DNA from: Marinobacter sp. SS5-14b
Lineage (GTDB): Bacteria; Pseudomonadota; Gammaproteobacteria; Pseudomonadales; Oleiphilaceae
Length of the DNA: 64,000 nt
Assembly (NCBI RefSeq): GCF_030541005.1
Contig: NZ_JASSVM010000007.1
Coordinates: forward strand, 1 to 64,000
Direction: 5' to 3'
Made by a program: the position numbers and the translations under genes. Positions 9,977-18,571 of the stretch are shown piece after piece (the stretch's first letter is position 1; every line of letters begins with the position of its first letter). The notes beneath the pieces are model-generated. The model had not been told where the DNA came from and did not search any database. It saw nothing but the letters and a program-made list of their open reading frames with translations.

Positions 9977-10732
9977 TCAGTTCATCCAGACCAATGTTGC
10001 CATACGACCGGTCTGACCATCTCGTCGATAGGAATAGAACCACTCCTGATCATAAACGGTACAGAGGCTGCCACCCAGAACCGTCGAAACTCCCGCACGG
10101 GTCAGTCGCAAACGCGCCAGTTTGTAAATGTCAGCGAAGAAATGCCCCGGGCGGGCACCCCGCTCACTGAAGGCAACAGCCGATTCCACCTGCTCGCTCA
10201 CGAACGCAGCACGAACCTCCGGGCCAACCTCGAAATTTTGCGGGCCAATGGCCGGGCCGAACCAGGCGACGAGTTCAGAAGGATCTACCGCCATGGCGTC
10301 AATCAGGTTTTCCAGCACGCCGCCGCAAAGGCTGCGCCAGCCTGCATGGGCGGCACCGACCACGCTGCCCTGCCGGTCGGCGACGATAACCGGCAGGCAG
10401 TCTGCCGTCAGAATTGCACAGGCAACACCCGCCTGCCGGGTAAAGCTGGCATCGGCATCGGGGCAGGCGCCCGCGTTATCCGCAGTGAGTTCGACAACCC
10501 GGGTACCGTGTACCTGGTTAAGCCACCCGATACGATTCGCATCAACACCGGTGAACTGCGCCAGTCGCTGGCGATTCTGGCCAACATGCTCCGGATTGTC
10601 CCCCACATGCACCCCGAGGTTCAGACTATTCCACGGGGGCCGACTGACACCACCCTTGCGGGTTGTGCAAAGCGCCCGCACCTTTCGGGGAGCAGGCCAG
10701 TCCGGGCGCAGAACCAGGCTCTCAGAAATCAT
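9977..10732 (-). CDS. pgeF: PgeF/YfiH laccase-domain protein (peptidoglycan editing factor)
   Basis: Family members correct misincorporated serine in peptidoglycan precursors (E. coli YfiH) and have purine nucleoside-cleaving or multicopper-type activities reported for homologues. The 251-residue product has the metal/substrate residues in LNLGVHVGDN, TADCLPV and AAHAGWRSLCGG. The start at ATG 10732 (MISESLVLRPDW) has a GGA nearby and overlaps the rluD end by 11 bp. A longer frame to 10858 would lie wholly within rluD. The rluD-pgeF-clpB order is the same as in E. coli. Confidence 0.92.
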   Translation of the reverse strand: MISESLVLRPDWPAPRKVRALCTTRKGGVSRPPWNSLNLGVHVGDNPEHVGQNRQRLAQFTGVDANRIGWLNQVHGTRVVELTADNAGACPDADASFTRQAGVACAILTADCLPVIVADRQGSVVGAAHAGWRSLCGGVLENLIDAMAVDPSELVAWFGPAIGPQNFEVGPEVRAAFVSEQVESAVAFSERGARPGHFFADIYKLARLRLTRAGVSTVLGGSLCTVYDQEWFYSYRRDGQTGRMATLVWMN

Positions 10733-11699
10733 TGTTTTCCAAATCCCGGGCATGCTTGCGCAGGGCTTCGATGAGCTGCACCATGTCTTCCGGCAGCGGG
10801 ACTTCCCAACTGAGGATCTCTCCCGTTTCCGGATGTTGCAGGGTAAGCTTCCTGGCATGCAATGCCTGCCGGTGAAATGCGGCCAGCGCTAAACGCAACT
10901 CTTCGGTGGTGCCTTTGGGTAGGCGCAGGCGGCCACCATACACCGGATCACCGACCAGCGGGTGGCGCACGTGGGTCATGTGAACCCGGATTTGATGGGT
11001 TCGCCCACTTTCAAGCTTGCAGTGGATATGAGTGTGGGCGGCAAAGCGTTCGATCAGCCGGTAGTGAGTAACCGCCGGCTTCCCGGAAGAGACCACTGCC
11101 ATGCGCTTACGGTCCTGCGGGTGTCGGCCGATCGGAGCATCTACCGTAGCGCCGCCGGTGAGCGAACCCACCACCACCGCTTCGTACTCCCGCCCCATGG
11201 TGCGTGTTTGCAATTGATCCACCAGGGAGGTGTGGGCAATGAGGCTGCGGGCAACCACCATAATCCCGGACGTATCCTTGTCCAGACGATGCACAATGCC
11301 AGCCCGGGGCAGATTCTCAACCTCGGGGGCATGGTTCAGCAGAGCATTCACCAGAGTACCATCGGCATGGCCCGCTGCCGGATGAACCACCAGGCCGGCA
11401 GGTTTGTTGATAACCAGTATGTGTTCGTCTTCGTAGACAATATCCAGGGTAATGGGCTCGGCTTCCCAGGTCACCTGAACTTCCGGCTCAGCATCCAGCT
11501 CCAACACATCATTGAGCATCACCTTGTCTCTGGGCTTGCGGATGTTGCCGTTCACTGTCAACGCGCCGCTTTTGATCCACGACTGCAGGCGGGAGCGAGA
11601 ATGCTCAGGAATCAACTCGGCAGCCGCCTGATCCAGACGCTTGTCACTGAGTTGCGGGGGTATTACGTAATGTCCGGTAATCCGGTTATTGGAAGACAT
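10722..11699 (-). CDS. rluD: 23S rRNA pseudouridine synthase RluD
   Basis: RluD makes pseudouridines in helix 69 of 23S rRNA (E. coli positions 1911, 1915 and 1917), needed for proper subunit assembly. The 325-residue product has an N-terminal S4 RNA-binding domain (SRSRLQSWIKSGALTVNG) and the catalytic motif HRLDKDTSGIMV with the active Asp. It is divergent from bamD with a 63-bp gap and overlaps pgeF at its 3' end, conserved synteny with enterics and pseudomonads. Confidence 0.95.
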   Translation of the reverse strand: MSSNNRITGHYVIPPQLSDKRLDQAAAELIPEHSRSRLQSWIKSGALTVNGNIRKPRDKVMLNDVLELDAEPEVQVTWEAEPITLDIVYEDEHILVINKPAGLVVHPAAGHADGTLVNALLNHAPEVENLPRAGIVHRLDKDTSGIMVVARSLIAHTSLVDQLQTRTMGREYEAVVVGSLTGGATVDAPIGRHPQDRKRMAVVSSGKPAVTHYRLIERFAAHTHIHCKLESGRTHQIRVHMTHVRHPLVGDPVYGGRLRLPKGTTEELRLALAAFHRQALHARKLTLQHPETGEILSWEVPLPEDMVQLIEALRKHARDLENNDF

Positions 11700-11762
11700 T
11701 CAGCCTCTTTTTGCTACAATGCGAAATTCATTCAAGTTGTGACCATTATACGGGATTCCGGC

Positions 11763-12596
11763 ATGAGATCAGTTGTCCGATTACTGCTACTTTCCACAAT
11801 CATCGCGCTGGCCGCTGGCTGCGCCTCCCAGAAAGACGTGGAAGTACTGCCGGAAGAAACCTATTACGAGAACGCTCGTGCTGCCATGGACTCCGGCAAT
11901 TTCAACGAAGCAGAACAAAACCTGGATGCGCTGGAGACCTACTATCCGTTTGGCCGCTACGCCGAACAGGCGCAGCTCGACCTGATTTACGCCCGCTACC
12001 AGAACCTCGACCTGGAAGGCGCCCGGGCCGCCGCCGACCGCTTCATCCGCCTCAACCCCCAAAGCGAACAACTGGACTACGCTCTGTATATGCGCGGCCT
12101 GGCATCTTACAACCTGGACCTGGGACTGGCCGCCCGGTACTTCCCGATTGATGTCGCCGCCCGCAACCCGGGCGAGCAGCTGCAGGCCTTCCGAGACTTT
12201 TCTCAGTTGCTGAACCGTTTCCCTGACAGCGAATACGCACCCGACGCCCGTCAGCGGATGATCGCTATCCGTAATCGCATGGCCGAACTGGAAGTGCATG
12301 CGGCCCGCTATTACATTAAACGTGAAGCCTATATCGCCGCCAATAACCGGGCTCGCTACGTGGTCGAAAACTACCCCTCGTCACCCGCCGTTGAACAGGC
12401 CCTTATTATTCTGGCCGACACTTTCCGCTTCATGGACCTGAAAAAAGGCGCCAGCGACGCCATCGCCACCTTGCGCAAGAACTTCCCGGACAGTGACGCG
12501 TTCAACGAAAACGGTGAGTTTCAACCAGATCAGATGCAGCAGCAGAGCCGATCTCTCACCAACGTGATCACCTTCGGCCTGATCGGCGACGAGTAA
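11763..12596 (+). CDS. bamD: Outer membrane assembly lipoprotein BamD
   Basis: BamD is the essential TPR lipoprotein of the BAM complex that folds beta-barrel proteins into the outer membrane. The 277-residue product starts with a lipoprotein signal (MRSVVRLLLLS) and lipobox LAAGC, then five TPR-like repeats (for example YYENARAAMDSGNFNEAEQ and the later RYVVENYPSSPAVEQAL repeat). I chose ATG 11763 because the signal peptide begins there. The open frame extends far upstream antisense to rluD, but that part is not coding. It converges with nadE, the stops being 10 bp apart. Confidence 0.95.
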   Translation: MRSVVRLLLLSTIIALAAGCASQKDVEVLPEETYYENARAAMDSGNFNEAEQNLDALETYYPFGRYAEQAQLDLIYARYQNLDLEGARAAADRFIRLNPQSEQLDYALYMRGLASYNLDLGLAARYFPIDVAARNPGEQLQAFRDFSQLLNRFPDSEYAPDARQRMIAIRNRMAELEVHAARYYIKREAYIAANNRARYVVENYPSSPAVEQALIILADTFRFMDLKKGASDAIATLRKNFPDSDAFNENGEFQPDQMQQQSRSLTNVITFGLIGDE

Positions 12597-12606
12597 GGCC
12601 CACGCC

Positions 12607-14271
12607 TTACTTGCCGATTTTCCAACCGTTGGTGATCGGATACCGGCGGTCCTTACCAAACCCGCGCTCGGTAATGCGCACCCCGATAGGGGCCTGCCGG
12701 CGCTTGTATTCGTTGATATCCACCAGGCGAGTAACCCGCTCTACATCCGCACGGTCAAAGCCTTCCGCTACAATCGCGTCGGCGCTGTAATCCCGTTCCA
12801 CGTATAGGTTGAGGATCTGGTCCAGAATGTCATAGCCCGGCAGGCTATCTTCGTCTTTCTGATCCGGCGCCAGCTCCGCTGATGGCGGCCTGGTGATAAC
12901 CCGTTCCGGAATCACCGGAGACACCTTGTTCCGATAGCGTGCCAGACGGAACACCAGGGTTTTGGGCACATCTTTCAGGACATCAAAACCGCCAGCCATG
13001 TCACCGTACAGGGTCGAATAACCAACCGCCATTTCACTCTTGTTGCCGGTGGTCAGCACCAGAGAACCGAACTTGTTGGACAGGGACATCAGCAACACCC
13101 CACGCAACCGCGCCTGCAAATTCTCTTCCGTCGTATCCGGCCGGGTGCCTTCAAAGGGCTGGGCGAGTGTTGCCATGAAGGCATCGTACATGGGCTCGAT
13201 GGAAAACACGTCGTAATGAACATCAAGCGCCGAAGCCTGCGCCTCTGCATCTTCCAGACTGGCGCTGGAGGTGTAACGGAACGGCATCATCACCGCCCTC
13301 ACCCGCTCCTTGCCAAGGGCGTCAACCGCCACCGCCAGTGTCACTGCCGAGTCAATGCCACCAGACAACCCCAGCACCACCGATTTAAAGCCATTTTTGT
13401 TGACGTAATCCCGAACTCCGGTCACCAGAGCATTGTAGACGTTGGCTTCCAGGGATGGCTCAGGACAAAGCGACTGGGAAACCGGCTGACAATGGTGCTC
13501 ACAAAGGAAATCCACCGGGAACAGACCGGCCGTAAACTGGGGTATCTCAACCGCCAAAGCTCCGGAATGATCGAACACCATTGAGCCGCCATCAAACACC
13601 AGCTCATCCTGGCCACCCACCAAATTGGTGTACACAATGCTGACTTTGTTGTCGGCCGCCTTACGCTCCAGCAGGGCCTTACGCCGAGCCTGCTTGTCGA
13701 TGTCGTAAGGCGAAGCATTGAGATTGAGAACCAGACGAGCTCCGGCCGCGGCGGTGTCTTCCAGCGGGCCATCTTTCCAGAGATCCTCACATACCGTGAT
13801 GCCTACGGGTACCCCTTTGATATCCAGCACCAGGGTTTCACGGCCCTCGGCAAAATAACGCTTCTCGTCAAACACCTGATAGTTAGGCGGGCAGCGTTTG
13901 AAGTACTGGCCCCGCAGCTCGCCACCCTCGATCACGATACCGGCGTTGAACAGCAGGCCACCAGAGCGCACCGGCGCACCTATCACTATGGCCGGCTCGA
14001 GCTTTTCCTGCCTCAACCGATCCAGTGCTTCCGCCACCCGCAAATCCAGACTTGGCCTCAGCAACAGGTCCTCCGGAGGGTAGCCCGTCAGACACAGTTC
14101 CGGAAACACCACAATGTCGGCCTGGTAATCCTGCCAGGCTTCACGGGCAGCCTGAATGATCAGGTCCGTATTGCCGGGAATGTCTCCCACCAGAAAATCC
14201 AGCTGGGCCATAACCACCCGCAAGTTCTTTGCGGCGGATAATTCCTCGCGTACTTTACCCGGTGCCGACAT
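12607..14271 (-). CDS. nadE: Glutamine-dependent NAD+ synthetase
   Basis: This enzyme makes NAD+ from nicotinic acid adenine dinucleotide, using glutamine as amide donor. The N-terminal nitrilase-type glutaminase (residues 1-270) shows the triad Glu58 in FPELCLTGY, Lys125 in YFKRCPPNY and Cys161 in GITVCEDLW. The C-terminal N-type ATP pyrophosphatase carries LGLSGGIDSAVT. The 554 residues match the fused bacterial form. ATG 14271 has AGGAG 8 bases upstream. Confidence 0.95.
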   Translation of the reverse strand: MSAPGKVREELSAAKNLRVVMAQLDFLVGDIPGNTDLIIQAAREAWQDYQADIVVFPELCLTGYPPEDLLLRPSLDLRVAEALDRLRQEKLEPAIVIGAPVRSGGLLFNAGIVIEGGELRGQYFKRCPPNYQVFDEKRYFAEGRETLVLDIKGVPVGITVCEDLWKDGPLEDTAAAGARLVLNLNASPYDIDKQARRKALLERKAADNKVSIVYTNLVGGQDELVFDGGSMVFDHSGALAVEIPQFTAGLFPVDFLCEHHCQPVSQSLCPEPSLEANVYNALVTGVRDYVNKNGFKSVVLGLSGGIDSAVTLAVAVDALGKERVRAVMMPFRYTSSASLEDAEAQASALDVHYDVFSIEPMYDAFMATLAQPFEGTRPDTTEENLQARLRGVLLMSLSNKFGSLVLTTGNKSEMAVGYSTLYGDMAGGFDVLKDVPKTLVFRLARYRNKVSPVIPERVITRPPSAELAPDQKDEDSLPGYDILDQILNLYVERDYSADAIVAEGFDRADVERVTRLVDINEYKRRQAPIGVRITERGFGKDRRYPITNGWKIGK

Positions 14272-14364
14272 GCAAAAGGCTCCTGTAACTTATTGCCGTT
14301 AAAAGGCTATTATAACCCCGCACAGCCGAGAAATTCTCCTGACCAACTGCAGATAACACGACCT

Positions 14365-16011
14365 ATGGCAGAAGACTCCCTCACAACAGCCGTCGCGCAC
14401 TCGCCATTCGGGCCGCGCGCCAAGGGTCAGCAGGCCAGGCTGTTCCGCATTTATAACCACTACCGGGTTGTGATCAGCCTGGTGCTGGTGGGGTTGCTGT
14501 TCGTTGAACCGTTTATCGCTGACACCAAATTTCGCTGGCTGGACTACTACCAGGCAGGCGCCGTTGCCTACCTGGCCATCAACGGCTTTGTGGCCTTGAT
14601 CCTGGTCGCCGGCTTTCATCCCCGGCAACGGCACATTACGCTCTCCATACTGGCTGACATTCTTCTGATCCATGGATTGCTGCTGGCCAGCTCCGGTATC
14701 ACCAACGGCCTTGCCAACCTGGTCATTGTGTCTGTTGCCGCCGGAAACATCCTCACGCCCAGTCGCCTGGGCACCTTTTATGCTGCACTGGCGGCTATCT
14801 GTTCACTCGGGATTTCCTCCTGGGCCGTACTGGCCATCAACGAATCCGCTGACGATATCGTGCGGGCCGGCTCATTGGGGATTCTGTATTTTTCTGCAGC
14901 ATTCATACTGCAGGGCATCTCGAAAAAAGTGATCCGCAGCGAAGCCCTGGCGACCAGCCGGGCCAGAAGCATTGCGGAACTGGAGCAGATCAACCAACAA
15001 ATTATCCAGAGAATGCGCACGGGCATTCTGGTACTCGACCGGTACGGCCAGATTCGCCTGGCCAATGCGGCCGCCGAAGAGCTTCTGTTCGGAGTCTCTT
15101 CACCGCAAACAAACGGTGAGCACCCCTCGCGATTATTGCCCAGGGCGTTGCGCAAGGGGCTTGAGACCTGGCTTAAAAACCCCAGCATGCGCATAGAACC
15201 GTTTCAGGCCTCGCCCACGTCACCCTTACTACAGGCCAATTTCACTCAGCTGGACCAGGAGCGGGGCGACCAGATAATCGTGTTCATTGAAGATATGAGC
15301 AAGGTCACCCAGCAAGCCCAACAGATGAAACTCGCTTCCCTGGGCCGGCTCACTGCAGGCATTGCCCATGAGATCCGCAACCCATTGGGTGCAATCAGCC
15401 ACGCCGCACAACTGATGGAAGAATCCCCGCACCTGGATAGCGGCGACCTGCAAATGCTGGACATCATCCGCCGGCACTCAAGGCGGGTAAACGGCATCAT
15501 CGAAAACGTACTGGACCTGTCCAGACGCAGGACCGCCAACTCAGAAGTTGTCGACATTCATGCCTGGTTGACAGAGTTCCGCAACGATTTCCAGCATACC
15601 CAGGATGAAAACACGCCGGCCGACATTGAGCTGATCGCCCCTGGCAATATTCCCCCGGCACGCTTTGATAAAAGCCAGATTGAGCAGGTGATGGTTAACC
15701 TGTGCGACAATGGTTTGAGGTACAGCAAGCAGCAGACCGGCAAAAACAGGATACAATTACTGGCAGGCGCCACGGCCGATGGCGAACGGGCCTATGTGGA
15801 CGTGCGGGATTTTGGGCCGGGCATTGCCCCGGAGTATCGCAACTCGGTATTTGAGCCCTTCTTCACAACCGACAAAAGCGGAACCGGCCTTGGGCTTTAT
15901 CTGGCCCGGGAACTGTGTGAAGCCAACCAGGCTCACCTGTCGCTGGTGGAAGACGACCAGCCGGGCTGCCGATTCCGCATTACCTTCGCCCACCCAGGGC
16001 GGATGATCTAG
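14365..16011 (+). CDS. pilS: Sensor histidine kinase PilS
   Basis: PilS senses pilin in the inner membrane and controls PilR, the activator of type IV pilin transcription. The 548-residue product has a cytoplasmic N-terminus, about six membrane helices (roughly residues 30-195), a PAS-like region, HisKA with phospho-His335 in GIAHEIRNPLGAI, and an ATPase domain (NLCDNGLRYS, DFGPGIAPE, GTGLGLYLAREL). ATG 14365 is the family-like start but has no clear ribosome site; an upstream TTG at 14293 is an alternative. pilR follows after 56 bp. Confidence 0.93.
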   Translation: MAEDSLTTAVAHSPFGPRAKGQQARLFRIYNHYRVVISLVLVGLLFVEPFIADTKFRWLDYYQAGAVAYLAINGFVALILVAGFHPRQRHITLSILADILLIHGLLLASSGITNGLANLVIVSVAAGNILTPSRLGTFYAALAAICSLGISSWAVLAINESADDIVRAGSLGILYFSAAFILQGISKKVIRSEALATSRARSIAELEQINQQIIQRMRTGILVLDRYGQIRLANAAAEELLFGVSSPQTNGEHPSRLLPRALRKGLETWLKNPSMRIEPFQASPTSPLLQANFTQLDQERGDQIIVFIEDMSKVTQQAQQMKLASLGRLTAGIAHEIRNPLGAISHAAQLMEESPHLDSGDLQMLDIIRRHSRRVNGIIENVLDLSRRRTANSEVVDIHAWLTEFRNDFQHTQDENTPADIELIAPGNIPPARFDKSQIEQVMVNLCDNGLRYSKQQTGKNRIQLLAGATADGERAYVDVRDFGPGIAPEYRNSVFEPFFTTDKSGTGLGLYLARELCEANQAHLSLVEDDQPGCRFRITFAHPGRMI

Positions 16012-16067
16012 CCAGAAATGCACTGGCATCGGGCGTTTGCAATTCAACAGGGAACCGACCACAGAAA

Positions 16068-17447
16068 ATGACCAATCAAACAGCGCTGATTGTTGACGAC
16101 GAACCGGATATCCGGAGCCTACTTGAGATCACCCTCGGGCGCATGGGCATCACCACCTACACAGCTGCCGACCTGGCCAGCGCCCGCGCACTGCTTGAAC
16201 AGCACAAACCGCAACTGTGCCTGACCGACATGAACCTGCCGGATGGCAACGGCATTGAACTGGTGCAATGGATTCAGCAGCACACCCCCGCGACACCGGT
16301 AGCCGTCATCACCGCCTACGGCAGCATGAACACCGCTATTGAATCGCTCAAAGCCGGTGCCTTTGACTTTGTGTCCAAGCCGGTAGAACTCCCTCGCCTG
16401 CGGGAACTGGTGAACAGCGCGCTTAAGTTGTCTGAACCTAAAGTCCGGGAAACCACAGACTCCGACAACCCCGGCCTGTTGCTGGGCGATTCCCCCGAAC
16501 TACGCAAACTCCGGAACCAGACCCGCAAACTGGCCAGAAGCCAGGCGCCCGTGTTTATCAGCGGTGAATCTGGCAGCGGTAAAGAACTGGTCGCACGAAT
16601 GATTCACCTGCAGGGCCCCCGCGCAGATGGCCCCTTCATCGCCGTTAACTGTGGCGCCATTCCTTCAGAACTGATGGAAAGCGAGTTTTTTGGCCACAAG
16701 AAAGGCAGTTTTACCGGTGCCACAGACAACAAAGATGGCCTGTTCCGAAGTGCCGACGGCGGCACCCTGTTCTTGGACGAAGTGGCAGACCTGCCACTGG
16801 CAATGCAGGTAAAGCTGTTGCGCGCCATCCAGGAGAAGGCCGTTCGCCCGGTGGGTGATACCAAAGAAGTGCCGGTGGATATCCGCGTGCTCAGCGCCAC
16901 CCACAAGAACCTGCCCGAACTGGTTCAGGAAGGTGACTTCCGTCAGGACCTGTTCTACCGGATCAACGTCATTGAATTGGCCGTGCCCCCCCTGCGGGAG
17001 CGCGCCAGCGACATTCCGCTTCTGGCAAACCACATTCTTGAACGCATCGCCAAAGAGTATGAATGCGAGCCGGCAAGCCTCACCCCGGCCGCCATTGATC
17101 GGCTGCAACGCTATGATTTTCCCGGCAACGTCCGCGAACTGGAGAACATTCTGGAGCGGGCCTTTACACTGTGTGATGAAGACCTGATTGATGCCGGCGA
17201 TCTGCACCTCGGCGGCGGTGCTGTGCCCGGCCTGAATATGCGGGCTTCAGACGGCATCAGTGACTCTCACGCCGCAACCGTACCTGAGGGCGAGATTGAT
17301 CTTGAAGGCTATCTTGAGAGCATTGAGCGACAGGCTATTGAGAAAGCACTCGAGGCTACGCGGTGGAACAAGACGGCGGCGGCGAAACGGCTGGGAATCA
17401 GTTTTCGGGCGCTGCGGTACCGGTTGAAGAAGTTGGGGATGGAGTAG
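16068..17447 (+). CDS. pilR: Sigma-54 response regulator PilR
   Basis: PilR is an NtrC-family activator of the pilin gene, phosphorylated by PilS. The 459-residue product has a receiver domain with Asp54 in CLTDMNLPDGNG, an AAA+ sigma-54 interaction domain (Walker A GESGSGKE at about 166-173; sigma-54 loop GSFTGAT, the Ser form of GAFTGA) and a Fis-type helix-turn-helix at the C-terminus (WNKTAAAKRLGISFRALRYR). No pilA gene is in the window, so the main target lies elsewhere. Confidence 0.95.
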   Translation: MTNQTALIVDDEPDIRSLLEITLGRMGITTYTAADLASARALLEQHKPQLCLTDMNLPDGNGIELVQWIQQHTPATPVAVITAYGSMNTAIESLKAGAFDFVSKPVELPRLRELVNSALKLSEPKVRETTDSDNPGLLLGDSPELRKLRNQTRKLARSQAPVFISGESGSGKELVARMIHLQGPRADGPFIAVNCGAIPSELMESEFFGHKKGSFTGATDNKDGLFRSADGGTLFLDEVADLPLAMQVKLLRAIQEKAVRPVGDTKEVPVDIRVLSATHKNLPELVQEGDFRQDLFYRINVIELAVPPLRERASDIPLLANHILERIAKEYECEPASLTPAAIDRLQRYDFPGNVRELENILERAFTLCDEDLIDAGDLHLGGGAVPGLNMRASDGISDSHAATVPEGEIDLEGYLESIERQAIEKALEATRWNKTAAAKRLGISFRALRYRLKKLGME

Positions 17448-17504
17448 ATAATTGCCTCTGACCTTCAGGACGAAGGCCTAAACATCATTCACAAGGACGT
17501 AACC

Positions 17505-18065
17505 ATGATTTCCTCTCAACATCGGGGCCTGACCCTGATTGAGCTTTTGCTCGCTATCACCATCCTTTCTATTGCACTGGGTATCGGCGCCCCCTCGTTC
17601 AGTAAATTGATTGAACTCACGGAGCGAAAAACCATACGGAACGATCTGCTCACTGGCATCAGCTTCGCACGAACACAGGCCATCACACGCTCTACAAACG
17701 TGACACTCTGCCCACTGGACAGCACGAATCGCTGCTCGCGCGACTGGAACCAACCCATTACCATCTTTGCTGACCCAGGCAGGAAACGGACGCTTTCAGA
17801 CCCTGCCAATATTCTGAGGATTCTTGACGCACCCGGAGAAGGTGTACTTCATGGCCGAACGGGCATCAGGAAGCACTTCGGATTCAGGCCAACTGGAATG
17901 GCAAGGGCGAGTATCGGCCACCTTCTGTGGTGCCCGGACAATGGCAACGAAGGCAATGCCTTTCAGATCAGAATCAATATGGGCGGCCGCCCAATAATGG
18001 CCAGGGATACCGACGGCAACGGAGTCGCTGAAGACGCCTATGGGCGAGACCTCGTCTGCCCATAG
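17505..18065 (+). CDS. fimT: Type IV pilus minor pilin-like protein FimT
   Basis: This is a 186-residue pseudopilin with class III signal HRG/LTLIELLLAITIL, cut by PilD after Gly, and a GspH/FimT C-terminal domain with a CPLDSTNRC disulfide pair. FimT-type minor pilins have been linked to DNA binding and uptake in competent species and to pilus initiation. It lies 57 bp after pilR on the same strand, as in Pseudomonas, and converges with pilE. Confidence 0.85.
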   Translation: MISSQHRGLTLIELLLAITILSIALGIGAPSFSKLIELTERKTIRNDLLTGISFARTQAITRSTNVTLCPLDSTNRCSRDWNQPITIFADPGRKRTLSDPANILRILDAPGEGVLHGRTGIRKHFGFRPTGMARASIGHLLWCPDNGNEGNAFQIRINMGGRPIMARDTDGNGVAEDAYGRDLVCP

Positions 18066-18089
18066 GCTCTTTTGATAAAGACAGCAGAT

Positions 18090-18557
18090 TTAGTTATTCC
18101 ACTCCACCCAGTTGGTGCCATCCGCTTGCCACTGGCGCACACCGTTCGATAACAGACGCAACGGACCATTTCCAGCCTGGGCGCCTTTGGGTGTGGCCAA
18201 AAGCGTATAGCTGTTCCTGGTCGCCGCACTGATGGTCAGATCATAGAATTTCACGCTACCGTCCAAAGGCGCTTCCGTTGGAAAAATCGCAGGGGCGCCC
18301 GTATTGGCGCCACCTGCAGCAGCGCCCAGATAGGTATTACCGTTATCTGTGTAATACCGTTCCATCCGACCACTGAAGGCCGTCAACGCACTTTGGGCAT
18401 CCGCCCGGCGACTGTTCTCAACAGACGATTGATAGGATGGATAAGCGATAGCAGCCAGGATTCCGATGATGGCCACCACGATCATCAATTCAATCAGCGT
18501 AAAGCCTCGAGAACCCAGGGGCCTGGCAACCAGGCCCGTTACAACATTGTTAGTCAT
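18090..18557 (-). CDS. pilE: Type IV pilus minor pilin PilE
   Basis: The 155-residue product has the prepilin motif [21 protein letters not shown] and a short globular domain typical of PilE-like minor pilins ([20 protein letters not shown]). It is the last gene of fimU-pilV-pilW-pilX-pilY1-pilE, 14 bp after pilY1, so no pilY2 lies between them. PilE joins the priming complex at the pilus tip. No terminator is evident before the convergent fimT stop. Confidence 0.9.
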   Translation of the reverse strand: MTNNVVTGLVARPLGSRGFTLIELMIVVAIIGILAAIAYPSYQSSVENSRRADAQSALTAFSGRMERYYTDNGNTYLGAAAGGANTGAPAIFPTEAPLDGSVKFYDLTISAATRNSYTLLATPKGAQAGNGPLRLLSNGVRQWQADGTNWVEWNN

Positions 18558-18571
18558 AGTTTATCCATCAC

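Noticed and set aside
10962..11762. Long N-terminal extension of bamD
   Set aside because: Lies antisense to rluD and precedes a perfect lipoprotein signal peptide that must be N-terminal.
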